A DNA stretch of 64,000 nucleotides from Atherix ibis (lineage: Eukaryota; Arthropoda; Insecta; Diptera; Athericidae). A model generated the notes under the pieces. It ran no database searches. It had not been told where the DNA came from and saw nothing but the letters and a program-made list of their open reading frames with translations. A program made the translations under genes and the position numbers. The stretch lies in contig OY282605.1 of NCBI GenBank assembly GCA_958298945.1, positions 22,360,811-22,424,810 of the forward strand. The letters run 5' to 3'. Numbering within the stretch: position 1 is the stretch's first letter; every line of letters starts with the position of its first letter. Shown in pieces: positions 11,680 to 21,888 of this stretch.

Positions 11680-12300
11680 CGCCTGAATTTCGGACCCCAT
11701 TTGGACCACCTCGGACGGAAAGTAGCTAGCGCCAGTGAATGTCTGAAGAGGTTATTGAGGAAGGAATGGGGTATTCGAGGGAGGGCAGTGAAATTATTGT
11801 ACAAGAGTTTGTTTATGTGTGTAGGATAGTCTGCACCGATGCAATACTGATCTTAATGGGAGAAATCCCATAGAATCTAGCGGTACTCCGTAGAAGTATT
11901 CTTTATCGGATGCGCTATGGCATTGTATTGGCGGAGGGTTGTCCCTGTTCTGACTGAGGAATTTCAGGAGCTTTGAGACCATCAACGGTACGCTGGTGTG
12001 CCGTTGATGGCAACAGTGGTGGGATGATGGTCTGGCAACAGTGGTTGGATGATGGTGTGAATGGTAGATGGACCTATAGGTTCATCTCATGTGTCAGGAG
12101 GTTCTTCTATACGGTAGTATGAATGAGATTCTGTGTAGGAGAGAATTGACTGGAAGAGCAGAGTTCCTGTGCGGTACACCACAAAAGACCTCCTTGTGGA
12201 GTGTGGTATGTAAGAGGATCGAGAGATCTGGATGCATGTGGAATTAGTGTAAAAGAGAATGGAGTGGATCAGAGTTAGGAATGTTTGAATAGGTATGCCA
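11680..12300 (+). pseudogene. Non-LTR reverse transcriptase, C-terminal part, broken
   Basis: The frame starting near 11676 reads NFGPHLDHLGRKVASASECL and continues KRLLRKEWGIRGRAVKLLY, the thumb and post-RT region of non-LTR retrotransposon ORF2, where members have LGV.L...L.F..H followed by R..G.RG....LY. After frameshifts, 12108-12240 gives YGSMNEILCRRELTGRAEF and ends near CMWN. This matches the minus-strand copy at 15122-15240 (GHGSMKEFLYRRGLAAEARC, CMWN), which is the GHG..F..YL.R region before the C-terminal Cys-rich motif. R1-like is my best guess for the clade. The RT palm is absent. Confidence 0.65.
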
Positions 12301-12502
12301 TGGCAGTATTTGAGAGAAAGAAACCTTTGGTAAATGGGCCTTTGGTGAATGTGTGAGTGAGTGACGCGATAAAAGACCCAAACTCACTGCGGTTGTACCT
12401 TTTTCGGTGCTGGCGAACCCGCACATCAGAACTGGTTTAGTATTTCCCAGAAATTGACAAAGTTCCTTGCGAAGTACTCGTAAAACAAAAATTTGGTGTC
12501 AC

Positions 12503-12737
12503 GGTAAATATTTTGATGTAAGATTATCTCCTAGATCAACCGGTAATTTTCCGGAGAGAGATCCAGAACGCACTGTGCATTCTTATGCGTCGGAGGCAGT
12601 TGTACGGCAAAGTGTACTTTTAGGATCTAGCTCTGCTCAACTTGAGTAAATTTTAAAATATTCAAATTCCGCTGCAGTGCGCCATTTTTGTTTATATCGG
12701 TTAGTCTTTCAATGTCCACCCTGTATCAAAAAAATAC
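12503..12737. mobile_element. Nested 235-bp insertion with a 29-30-bp target-site duplication
   Basis: The flanks 12473-12502 and 12738-12766 are the same sequence (AGTACTCGTAAAACAAAAAT onward) apart from one base. The related minus-strand retroelement copy, read across its position near 14880, lacks the insert and serves as the empty site. The insert resembles 8315-8535 (CTCAACCGGTAATTTTCCGG-like start, CTGCAGTRCGCCAT middle, CACCCTGTATCAAAAAAATA end). The A-rich tail and long duplication suggest a retrotransposed, possibly SINE-like or truncated LINE, origin. No coding. Confidence 0.75.
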
Positions 12738-13129
12738 AGTACTCGTAAAACAAAAATTGGTGTCACTGAAATCGGGTGCCGCATGGTGTTAGAACACACT
12801 ACGTTCAGCAATAGTGAAGCGTCATGTAACGTGATTACTGTGGTTAATACCCACATCGCGGGCACGGTTTGTGGACCACCGCTGGTGGTGGGAGATCTGG
12901 AGACTGCTCTCATCTCAGGTGCTATCACTCCTAATGAGATAGGCAGCGCCACAAACAGTTGTGTAATCAGTTTGTAACTGGTTGCTTATTGTAAATCGCT
13001 AATCAGGTTTGGCAGTGCGTCGATTCAGCGTATCTCGACCCCTATGGTCATAGGCGGCGCCCGTTGTATTAGGTCTAACGATAGGTATGCCATATAAAAC
13101 AACAGTACTTACTGTCTGTCTAGGAGGGA

Positions 13130-14436
13130 CTAACGTACAAGCTATGTAGTGGGGAAGTCTCATTAATTTTATAATTTGTTCGGATTTTTCAATAAAAAAG
13201 TTATTTTTAGTATCTTTATTTTGTGGTTTTCTTATTTTTAAAAAGTCTTTTAATATTTTTTCTCAAATAATCAGTGTTATTTAGTATTCATAAATAATAT
13301 TGTAATTTACAAGTTTAAATTTAAGTTTTTTTTATACAAAAAATTTAAAATATTATTTGAAATTAGAACAATTTTTATTTAAAGGCAGAAATATGAAAAG
13401 AAGATCTCTCTTAATTGTCTCAAAAGAAAGAGATTAAGAAATACTACACAAATTAACCCTTGCCAAAGACGTGTAACATTAACAATTTGTCCAAACGTTA
13501 TTACAAGAATAAACGATAACCGCAATTCTTCTATAATATTCATAGTCTGGGCATCCCTTTAATGCCATAATGAATGAATTTGGGTAAATCTGCTTATGGC
13601 ATTAAATTTATTTATTATAGCTATCAAAACTTTCTGATTTCCTGTTCTCGACATAAACAAGGACTAAACTGAGAGATGAGAAGAAAAATTTCTTCTTTTT
13701 TTTTGCACAAATTTGCAATTGAAACTTTCTCTATTTTCATAAAGTTTGTCGATATACCAACCAAAGGACGCGTGGTGACTTAATATATATTTTTTCATCC
13801 CCCCTCCCCTGTGTCATTTCCATATAATATATCAACTTGAAGAGCAAATTTTTTACAGATATCGCAAGTAGCATATTTTGCACATAACAATGATGGATCC
13901 TTTTTTTTCCATATTTATTTGGATGTTGAATATTATTTAAATACTTTAGGAAGTTTTTCAGAAAAGTTTTAAAGTTGTCAGGTGTTTTGTGAGTATATCA
14001 CATGTAAATATTGCAACAAATTCTTCGCAAAAGAAATGTTTTTTTTTGCGATTTTTTCTTTATTTAAATTTAAAGATTTTGACATATTTTTTTTAGTTGA
14101 TATTTTGATATTATTTCTTATAATGATAGTTTTGAAATTATCTAAAATAAAATAGCATTGAAAGTTTTTTAGGCCTAAAGCTTTGATTTAAAATAAGAGG
14201 TAATAATTATTTCCTTCTTCTATAAAATTGCCAAGAAAAAAAATTATTTATTTCATAACATTCTACTTAATTAAAAAAAAAACCAAATTGAATATCTACA
14301 ATAACAATACTACAAGTTAAAAAATAATTTTTTTTTCATTACAATCACGTAGAAGATTAGAGAATTAGCCAACACCCTTAGTTGTGACTTGAAAAAAGCG
14401 AACCTAATAAGTATTGTGGCCAATTAAGGAATGTCT
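13130..14436. other. Unassigned AT-rich stretch
   Basis: No gene recognised. Very AT-rich with poly-T runs. Confidence 0.55.
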
Positions 14437-15440
14437 TGTAATTCCCCAGCCCTCCGGTTCATCTGGACCCAGTCAGTGCGACTCTTTTTGTTCCCCCAAG
14501 ATAAAAAAAAAACACCCTAAACGATACGTCATCTTGGTATTATCGATAATAATAATATTATATTGTTGACGGTGACTTATCTGTCATTAAACATAAAACC
14601 ATGAGTCGCCTACGATCATAGGGATTGTGTTACGCTTAATCAACGCACCACCATTACTGTCAGTTTACAGTCAGTAACCAGTTACAAGCTGATTACTCCA
14701 ACTATTAGTGGCGAGGCCTATCTAAACCTCTACAGTCATAAGCAGTGACAGCGCCCTGTATCTCTCAACAGCGATCTGTAGACTGTACCTGCGATATTGG
14801 TATTAACCACAGTCACAGTGTGTTTTAACACCATGGGACACCCCGATTCCGGTAGTACCAATTTTTATTTTCAGAGTACTTCGGTTTGTACTCCGCTCAT
14901 TGAGCTACGGTAAGGAATCTTGTAAATCCCTACGCACCACTAAGGTACGAGGGTTCGCCATGATGCGAAAGTAAACCGGAATCGACCTTGGTCTTTCACC
15001 CGTTTGTAGCCACCTTGCATGCCATTTCCACACTCATACCACGCACCATTCTCGCTCTCCATGCCGTTTCTCATACCTAACACATTCATGCCGTTTTCTC
15101 ATACCTAACACTCCACTCTCATCATTCACCACGATTCCACATGCACCTAGGTGACGCAAATCCCCGTACAGGTCCACAAGTACATCTTGCCTCTGCAGCC
15201 AGACCACGCCTGTACAGGAACTCTTTCATACTACCGTGTCCCATGAGTAAATACCAAAGGTACAGACAAAATTCAAATCCATACGCAGATGTAAAGGACA
15301 CATCCGAAATGAGTATTATCGATAATGCCCAAAGGAGTATGAACGAGGAGCTGAAGACGAATCCCAATTGAAATCTTCTATAATTGCCGAAGATTATAAT
15401 TGCCCAAGAGAACTACGAGGGTAGTTCCAGAAGTACCCGA
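14437..15440. mobile_element. Unclassified repeat, related to 24595-24835, split by a retrotransposon
   Basis: The left part (14437-14550, with CCCCAAGATAAAAA and the site TATTATCGATAAT) and the right part (15313-15440, with AAAGGAGTATGAACGAGGAG and AAGAGAACTACGAGGG) join into one sequence resembling 24595-24835 once 14551-15312 is removed. The class of this host repeat is unknown; no coding motif was recognised. Confidence 0.65.
14551..15312 (-). mobile_element. 5'-truncated non-LTR retrotransposon, copy 2, minus strand
   Basis: It is flanked by a perfect 14-bp duplication, GTATTATCGATAAT, at 14537-14550 and 15313-15326. Read on the minus strand it contains a short C-terminal coding piece (15312 to about 15122: GHGSMKEFLYRRGLAAEARC, then TCGPVRGF), a region near 15060-15113 with a duplicated phrase (CTCATACCTAACAC twice), and the 3' untranslated region shared with copy 1. 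It ends in an ATT-rich simple tail, at the left in plus coordinates. Truncation at the 5' side and the simple tail are typical of LINE-type insertions. Confidence 0.8.
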
Positions 15441-15574
15441 CCTAACTTATAAATGACCGTTGTTGTTAACAATAAATTAATATGATCGAAAGTACCAACC
15501 TTATGAAGCTTAAGTTTCAAGTTTGATAAGGCTGCGTTATTTTTAGTATATGTTTAACAGTCATTAATAGTAAG

Positions 15575-16165
15575 CGTTATGATATACAATTGAAGGATCT
15601 CAGTCCTTTAGACGCTACTCTGCCGGAGACTGTTCCTTCGTTAACAGCAATAAAATATGGGATGGAAGAGTTCAAACGAGGGCGTACGAGCTGCCAAGTG
15701 GAACATTTCAGTGGTCGCATATCCAAATGAGGGGACGACGCCAGAAATGGTGAAGAAAAATCTACAAAACATTGGATAACTGTCAACTGAAAGTGCTAGC
15801 AGAGATGGTAGGCATTTCAAAAAGTGCATTTTGAACATAAGATAGCTGTGCGCAAAATGTGTGCCACGTTTGCTCACAATGGCACGTAAACAGCGTCACG
15901 AGAATCTTTTAATTAAGTGCTTTGGCGATATTTCACAGCAATAAAGGTGAGTTTATGCGACAATTCATAACAAATGGATGAAACCTGGATCCATTATTTT
16001 ACAGCTGAGATGAAGGAATAATCAAACCAATGGCCTGAAAGAGGATAATTGATTCAAAAGAAGGGCAAAGGCAGTTCAATCTGTTGACAAGTTTTCTTGG
16101 AATGCGCGTGGGATAATTATCATTATAGTATCTTCAAAAATAAAAAACAATTAACGGCGAGGGGG
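15575..16165 (+). pseudogene. Mariner transposase relic, probably irritans-type
   Basis: Readable blocks, in order: EFKRGRTSCQVEHFSGR (linker), MVGISKSA (second helix-turn-helix), KCVPRLLTMARKQRHENLL, a decayed MDETWIHHFT block around 15975 with the first catalytic Asp codon still visible, then KAKAVQSVDK and WNARGIIII. The order and wording match mariner proteins of the irritans type. The C-terminal half with the second and third Asp is missing; the sequence breaks off near a G-run at 16161-16170. Several frameshifts and stops; not functional. Confidence 0.7.
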
Positions 16166-16170
16166 GGGGG

Positions 16171-16744
16171 AGGCTTTTTTGAGAAATAAAAATCTTTTTC
16201 CCAAAATTTTTGGGGTTTTCTTTGTTAGGTTGGGTACTTCTGGGATTACCCTTGTAGCTGTATAAAATTAAAAATAAAATTATTGCAAGAAAACTAATCT
16301 TATTATTTTTTATAGAAAATTGAATAAATTCTCATCCAGAGTTTAGAACTGTTGTGACCGAGGATATGATTTCATTAGCACGACCTGTTCTCATAGGTCA
16401 TTGTCACAAGGCATCAATAAACTATCAATACTCTTAGGTACTGAGGAGGATAACGGAAGGTTATTCTTTATATTAGAAAATTGAAATAATTCGGATTAAC
16501 AAGCTTGAAATTTTTTATAACGAGCAAAAAAAAAAATCACATGCAAAGAAAAGTTTGATTGCATTCACAATATTTCGAATGATTTTTGACTGAATGATTA
16601 GATACGACGACAGTTGGAAGGCTTAGGAGGGGAACCCCCGAGGTCTAGTCCGTAAGTCAAAGGAGGTTTAAGTGCTGTATTTTATTAGTAAATAAGTTAT
16701 TTGCTATCAGTTGTTTCTAGAATATATGTCAATCTCTTTTATCC
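16171..16744. other. Unassigned stretch
   Basis: AT-rich, no coding motif. The last 150 bases include a GTTGGAAGGCTTAG phrase that also occurs in the 182-bp units which follow, so the array may have extended or been seeded here. Confidence 0.45.
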
Positions 16745-17443
16745 TAAATAACACACTTGCCCTTTCCCAAGAATTATTTTACCATTAAGGCTAATTGCAG
16801 GACATGATTTATGGAGAAGAGTAAAAGTTGCATGAACACTTTTTTGTTTGTCTGCTTTTAGGCCCGACTATGTCAAGCAGCTTTCGCCTTCGAGGATAAA
16901 GTTTCGTAAACGAGGTTGGAAGGCTTAGAAGAACACACTTGCCCTTTTTTAAGAATTATTTTACCATTACAACTTATTGAGGGACATGATTCACGAAGAG
17001 GACTAAAAGTTTCATGAATACTTTTTTTGTCCCTTTGTTTTACGCTCCACTGCGTCAACCAACTTTTGACTTTGAGGATAACGTTTTGTAAACGAGGTTG
17101 GAAGGCTTAGAGGAACACACTTGCCCTTTTCCAAGAATTTTTTTACCATTAAAACTTATTGAGGGACATGATTTATGAAGAAGAGTAAAAGTTACACGGA
17201 CACTTTTTTGTTCGTTTGCTTTTACGCCCGACTATGTCAACCAGCTTTCGCCTTCGAGGATATAGTTTTGTAAACGAGGTTGAAAGGCTTAAAAGAACAC
17301 ACTTACCCTTTTCCAAGAATTATTTTACCATATTGAGGGACATGATTCACAAAGCCAAGTAAAAGTTACATGAACACTTTTTTGTTCGTTGACTTTCACG
17401 CTCGCCTGCGTCAACCAGCTTTGCGACTTCAAGGATAAAGTTG
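16745..17443 (+). repeat. Tandem array, 182-bp unit, about 3.8 copies
   Basis: The phrase ACACACTT(G/A)CCCTTT starts at 16751, 16933, 17115 and 17297, an exact 182-bp spacing. Within each unit come AAGAATTATTTTACCATT, GGACATGATT, AGTAAAAGTT, GAACACTTTTTTG, a CGACTATGTCAACCAGCTTT-like phrase and AACGAGGTTG. Copies differ by scattered substitutions; the last is truncated after GGATAAAGTT. The length is close to a nucleosome repeat, as in many satellites, but the array is short. Confidence 0.9.
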
Positions 17444-18689
17444 TCTAAAATACTGACTGGAAACTAATTTGTTTATACGGTTGTATCGTTCTATTTGAAA
17501 TTAATTGAATATTTGTGGTGCAGAACCAAACTCTAATAACATAAATCTAATTTTAAGTAGTACAAAAAGTATTCACGACTGTTGATACTTTCTAGAAGAT
17601 TTTATATAATAAATTAACCAAACCTTAAATTTCAAATTTCAAACCAATTAAAAACTTTATAAACTTAAATGTTTAAGCAAAAAAGAATTAAAAAAACATT
17701 TTTTTCCATTTGGCTTTTATAACAAATTCGACCTACTCCTCCCATCTAACGATTGTGTTGGTGTATTATAAAATCATGAGTTCACTAGCATATAAATTAG
17801 AAAGTTTGTACATTTCTAAAGCAATTTGTTTAAAGGTATTCAGTGTTGAAAACTTTCCTTGAACAGGTGACTCGGCAGCGTAAAGCCACTTTAATACTAG
17901 ACATCCTGGAGACTATGAAAATTATCTACCGCCCAGAACTAGTTGTGAATTCTATCTAAGATAGGTATTATGATGACTTTTTTTGTGAGTTAAAGAACGG
18001 CAGTATTGAAAAAGTTTAGCCCCAAAAACTTTTCAAATTAGTTATCAGTGCACAAAGTGGACATTGGAACTGTTTCTGTTGCAAATTACCCTCAATAAGC
18101 AGGTGGGTGTCCAGCATAAACTTTCTGCTCTCAGATTTCATTTAGATCTCTGTGTATCTATACTTAACTGATAATCATTTGCTTTTATCTTTATTCATTT
18201 CAAAGCACTTAGTTAGAGAGAATAGTTGAAAATGCTAATATTCCGATTGCAATTTCCAGTTGATATTTATCCTTCCTTTCTGGTAGAGTTTTTCGCATAA
18301 TATCGAAAGTTTTTGACCTACTTTAATAGATTATTTGTTCATTTAGCATACAATTCATATTTATTCAATTATATTTAGATCAATTGCTACAATTCGAAAT
18401 ACTTTTTTTTATCTATTAAGTACTACAATTATTATTGATTCCATATTTGATTCTCTGCAACTTATTAAAAAAAATTATATTTTATTTATGCATATTTTTA
18501 AATGGTCAATTTTTAAAAAGAATAACACTCAAAAAATATTAAAACTTAATTTTAGGAAAATAAAAGAATGCTTTTCTTTGAAGCAGACGAATTGATTTGG
18601 AAATTGCAGCCATTTTATTTGACAGTTATAATTTAAGATAATATTTATTTAATTTAAAATTTGCAATATTGGTAATTTTTCCATAGCTT
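17444..18689. other. Unassigned AT-rich stretch
   Basis: No gene or transposon motif recognised. Slightly less AT-rich near 17850-18130, without a usable reading frame. Confidence 0.5.
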
Positions 18690-19600
18690 AATTTTGATGA
18701 GGCTCATTTTTTCGGCGATGAGGCTCATTTTTCCGTGTTGAGGCTCTTTTCTTGCTTGCTTAATATACCAATAAAGAAAATATGGGGCACTCAAAATCCA
18801 CAATAGACCGTAAAGATGTCATTGATACATGAGGCTCAAAAAAACCCATAAGTAATTGTAAAAATGCCATTGTATCTGTAAAAACTGATTGCCTTTTGTC
18901 AACTTTGACCTGAATGATAACTTACTTTTCTTGGTCAGAACTTAAAGATTTTAATCTGGACTATTTGTGATTTCAAAAAAACTGTGCCACAAGCCACACA
19001 ACACGATAAATTTTAGCTTCATTTCCAGGAAGCGAAAATTCGAGATTTGGTGAGGTCAATTTACCTCAAAATTTTAGCTTTATTTCGAGGACGCAAAATT
19101 TCGGATTTGGTGATGTCAATTTATCTCAAAATTTTAGCTTTATTTCCAGGACGTGACATTTTGAGATTAGATGATGTCAATTTACCTCAAAATCTTTGCT
19201 TTATTTCCAGGAAGCGACATTTCAAAATTTGATGATGTCAATTTACCTCAAAATTTTAGCTTTATTTCCAGGACGTGAATTTTCGAGATTTGATGATGCC
19301 AATTTACCTCAAAATTTTAGCTTTAAGTCCAGGAAGCGAGATTTCGAGATTTGGTGATGTCAATTTACCTCAAAAAACCTACGATTTGATACCGTTGGAG
19401 TTTTTTTTATATAAAATTACGTAAAAAAGCATAACCTCAACAAAAATTATTTTATAAATAACGTAAGAAAATTTTTAGGATATTCGAAAATCAACACCTA
19501 TCAATTAATGGCCGAATTGCCCACCGAAATGTGCGAACACTTAATCAAAAACTACCACGAAAGGATAGTGTCCTGCAAAAAAATCCTAAATAAAAATAAA
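18690..19600 (+). pseudogene. DD41D-type transposase relic containing an expanded coding repeat
   Basis: The plus strand shows FDEAHFFGDEAHF, the first catalytic block stuttered two or three times at 18696-18745, then IKKIWGTQNPQ (family NKQNMRIWGT.NPQ). A decayed LKILIW / second-Asp block follows near 18940-19000, then six tandem copies of the segment encoding FPGR..SRFGDVN (19005-19376), then R.DLTPLEFF remains. The C-terminus near 19510-19580 reads AELPTEMCEHLIKNYHERIV across frames. Frameshifts throughout; non-functional. Confidence 0.75.
19005..19376 (+). repeat. 61-bp tandem repeat derived from transposase coding sequence
   Basis: Six units start with ATTTCCAGGA or a close variant at 19021, 19082, 19142, 19203, 19264 and 19325 (spacing 60-61 bp). 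Each ends in GATGTCAATTTACCTCAAAA or a variant. The unit encodes the FPGR/SRFGDVN-PP part of the DD41D transposase; since 61 is not a multiple of three, successive units change frame. Units differ by several substitutions, so the expansion is not recent. Confidence 0.9.
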
Positions 19601-19639
19601 AATAATTTTTACCAAAGAACATAATATCATCTTGAAAAA

Positions 19640-20060
19640 AATAATATTGGCTAAAACTCCAACTCTAGTTTTGTACAAAATGTGATGGTCTCTTTTGCTG
19701 GCCTCCAAGATCGTACAATTTGACGCAGTTTGATTTTTTTCTAAGGTTATGTAAAAAATTGTATTTAAACTAATAATTCTCAAATTTAAGAGCATTTTAA
19801 AATCAATATCCGTCAAGTAGGTAATATAATGAACAAAAATGTTATCAAAAACTACCTCAAAAGGAGTTGGGATTTTGAAAAATTAAAATCACATAAAAAT
19901 CATTTTACACATAATGGCAAACCTGATGTAAAATAATGAAATAAAAATATTTTTTTAAAAACCCTAAATTTAAAATGTATTTTGTTTATTTTTATTTTTC
20001 ATAGCACAAATTGGATAAAATTTTATTATAGTGAATTTTTATGAGCAATCGTACAAGTCA
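19640..20060 (+). mobile_element. Second DD41D-type 3' fragment
   Basis: Another partial copy: 19690-19750 reads WPPRSYNLTQFDFFL by comparison with the family PPRSCDLTPLDFFL, followed by a decayed C-terminus. The 3' non-coding landmark TAGCACAAATTGGATAA lies at about 20003. It sits in tandem with the relic at 18690-19600 and stops just before the complete element at 20134. Confidence 0.6.
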
Positions 20061-20133
20061 TTTTAAATTTGTTTTTTTTTAACTTTTTTTACTCTATTTA
20101 TAGTTACAACTATTATTATTATGAGTATTAGTA

Positions 20134-21395
20134 TAGGGTTTTACAATAAGAGTGATATGATTTCAAAGTGACGTTTCGGCCATTTGTAATATGCCATGAT
20201 CTGTCATTTTTTCCATTGTATTCAGTAATGTTTACAATTTTATCATGGAGAGACATACGCAAAAACAACGTTTACAAATTATTCAATTTTACTATCAAAA
20301 TAATAGTTCTCCAATTGCAACTTTTCGTGAGTTTTGCCAGTTTATGGTCGTAATAATTGTCCAACTGTGCTCGCTATTGTTAAAAATTTCGAGCGTACAT
20401 TTTCTTTACATAATGTTCAAGTGCCAATAAGACAAAGAACTGCTCGAAGTAATGAAAATATTGCTGCCGTTCAGGCAAGTGTTGCTGAAGACCGCAATTT
20501 GTCGATTCCAAGACGTTCTCAAGAATTGGGACTGTCTCAAACCACAAACTGGCGGATTTTGAGAAAGGATTTGGGCTTGCATCCGTAAAAAATTGTTATC
20601 ACTCAAGAACTGAAGCCATTGGACCACCGTAAACGTCGTGAATTTGCTGATTTTGTCTTGGAACAACTTGAAAACGATAACGATTTTTTTAAGAAAATCA
20701 TCTTCTCCGATGAGGCTCACTTTCATCTAAGTGGTGCGGTAAATAAACAAAACTGTCGATTCTGGTGCGAAGAAAATTCACAAATTATTTATGAACACCC
20801 ATTACATTCGCCTAAATTGACTGTTTGGAGTGGTTTTTGGTCTGGTGGAATCATCGGTCCGTACTTCTTTCGAAATGAAGCTGGTAACACCGTTACTGTA
20901 AATGGAGAGCGGTATAGACCGATGATAACCAACTTTTTATGGCCGAAATTGGAAGAAGTTGATCTTGACAATATCTGGTTCCAACAAGACGGAGCTACAT
21001 GCCACACAGCACGTGCAATAACCGAATTATTACGAGAAAAGTTTGGAGATTCGATTATTTCAAGAAATTATGACATTGAATGGCCTCCAAGAAGTTGTGA
21101 TTTAACACCATTAGACTATTTCTTATAAGGTTATTTGAAGTTATTGGTCTTTAGCAATAAACCAGACTCTCTTCAAGCTTTAGAAGTCAATATTGAACGT
21201 GCTATTCATGACATACGACTTGATTTAGTGGAATAAGTGCTCGAAAATTGGGTTAATCGAATTCGTTCCTGCAACAGAAGTCGTGGAGGCCATCGATTGT
21301 ACTTCACATTAAATAAAAAACATTTGAATTTCTTTAACAATTAGTGTGTTTTAAAAAAAAAAAAAAAATCATATGACTCCTTTTGGAAAACCCTA
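20134..21395 (+). mobile_element. Near-complete DD41D-type Tc1/mariner element
   Basis: The terminal inverted repeats begin TAGGGTTTTACAATAAGAG on the left and, read inward on the other strand, TAGGGTTTTCCAAAAGGAG on the right, and stay similar for about 30 bp (AGTSATATGATTT). Both ends are flanked by TA, the usual target-site duplication. Length is about 1.26 kb, typical for a single-gene element. A single transposase gene occupies 20245-21344. The spacing of the last two catalytic Asp residues (41) matches the DD41D, rosa-like, subgroup. Confidence 0.9.
20245..21344 (+). pseudogene. DD41D transposase, full-length but disabled
   Basis: Encodes about 365 residues of a cut-and-paste DNA transposase. 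The start is the ATG of MERHTQKQRLQIIQFYYQNN, with an N-terminal helix-turn-helix followed by YGRNNCPT and a second DNA-binding segment (IPRRSQELGLSQTTNWRILR). The catalytic triad is intact: Asp in FSDEAHF (20709-20711), Asp in FQQDGATCHTA (20988-20990) and Asp in LTPLDYFL (21114-21116), with 41 residues between the last two. Defects are a frameshift near 20325-20335 and stops at 20586-20588, 21126-21128 (where relatives have Trp in FLWGYLK) and 21234-21236. The C-terminus NRSRGGH and the final stop at 21342 are normal. Few lesions, so inactivation is comparatively recent. Confidence 0.9.
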
Positions 21396-21520
21396 TATTA
21401 ATACTAATAATGGTGAATATAGATATAATAAGAGATTTTTTTTACTGTCACCATCTGTGGGAATTTCTTTAAAACTCAACCCAAACTCTTACGTTTAACC
21501 CAGCTTATGGTAAAAGGAAG

Positions 21521-21888
21521 CACAATTACAATGCGTCAACTACAATACAAACTGAACTGGAATAAATACTGTCAAAATTGATGAGTTCCACCCGAATTAA
21601 CCAATTAAATCCAATTGCAATAAAATTCTATTATAATTTTTCTTGGAATTTTTTTAATAAAACTAAAAATAATGTATTCTAGTACTTTATTTCTATTTGA
21701 ATTTCAAACGTCAAACAACAATTCTGCCATATAAAAAGCCACTGAATTTATATGGCAGTACTTAAACAGCAACTGCAAAATTTAAAGAAAATCTAATTTG
21801 ACGATAAAACAGTTGGCGTTTTGTGCATTCCCATAAAGATTAATGAAGATTTTTAAAAAGCTGATGCAGTTGGCGTCGGAATTGTGTT
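21521..21888 (+). mobile_element. MITE-like element, copy 1
   Basis: About 370 bp with inverted ends CACAATT(A/C)C..CGYCAACT. It aligns in reverse orientation with 55591-55932 and in the same orientation with 26370-26525. Shared landmarks are TATGGCAGTACTTAA, TGCATTCCCATAAGGATTA-like and GTCGGAATTGTGTTCGTAC. No coding capacity. The mobilising transposase is unknown. Confidence 0.75.

Larger units (their letters stand above)
11571..13109 (+). mobile_element. 5'-truncated non-LTR retrotransposon, copy 1, with target-site duplication
   Basis: The element is bounded by 20-bp direct repeats at 11551-11570 and 13110-13129 (TACTGTCYGTCTAGGAGKGA, 18 of 20 identical), as expected for target-primed reverse transcription. 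It carries the end of a reverse-transcriptase ORF followed by a 3' untranslated region at about 12430-13100. The same 3' region occurs on the minus strand at 14551-14900, which defines the family. It is interrupted by a nested insertion at 12503-12737. Confidence 0.75.

Noticed and set aside
16745..17443. CRISPR array
   Set aside because: Units of 182 bp are head-to-tail without unique spacers and the setting is an insect genome; it is a tandem satellite-like repeat.
19047..19232. Repeat peptide gene (SIYLKILALF repeated)
   Set aside because: It is the wrong frame of an amplified transposase segment; the 61-bp unit changes frame every copy.
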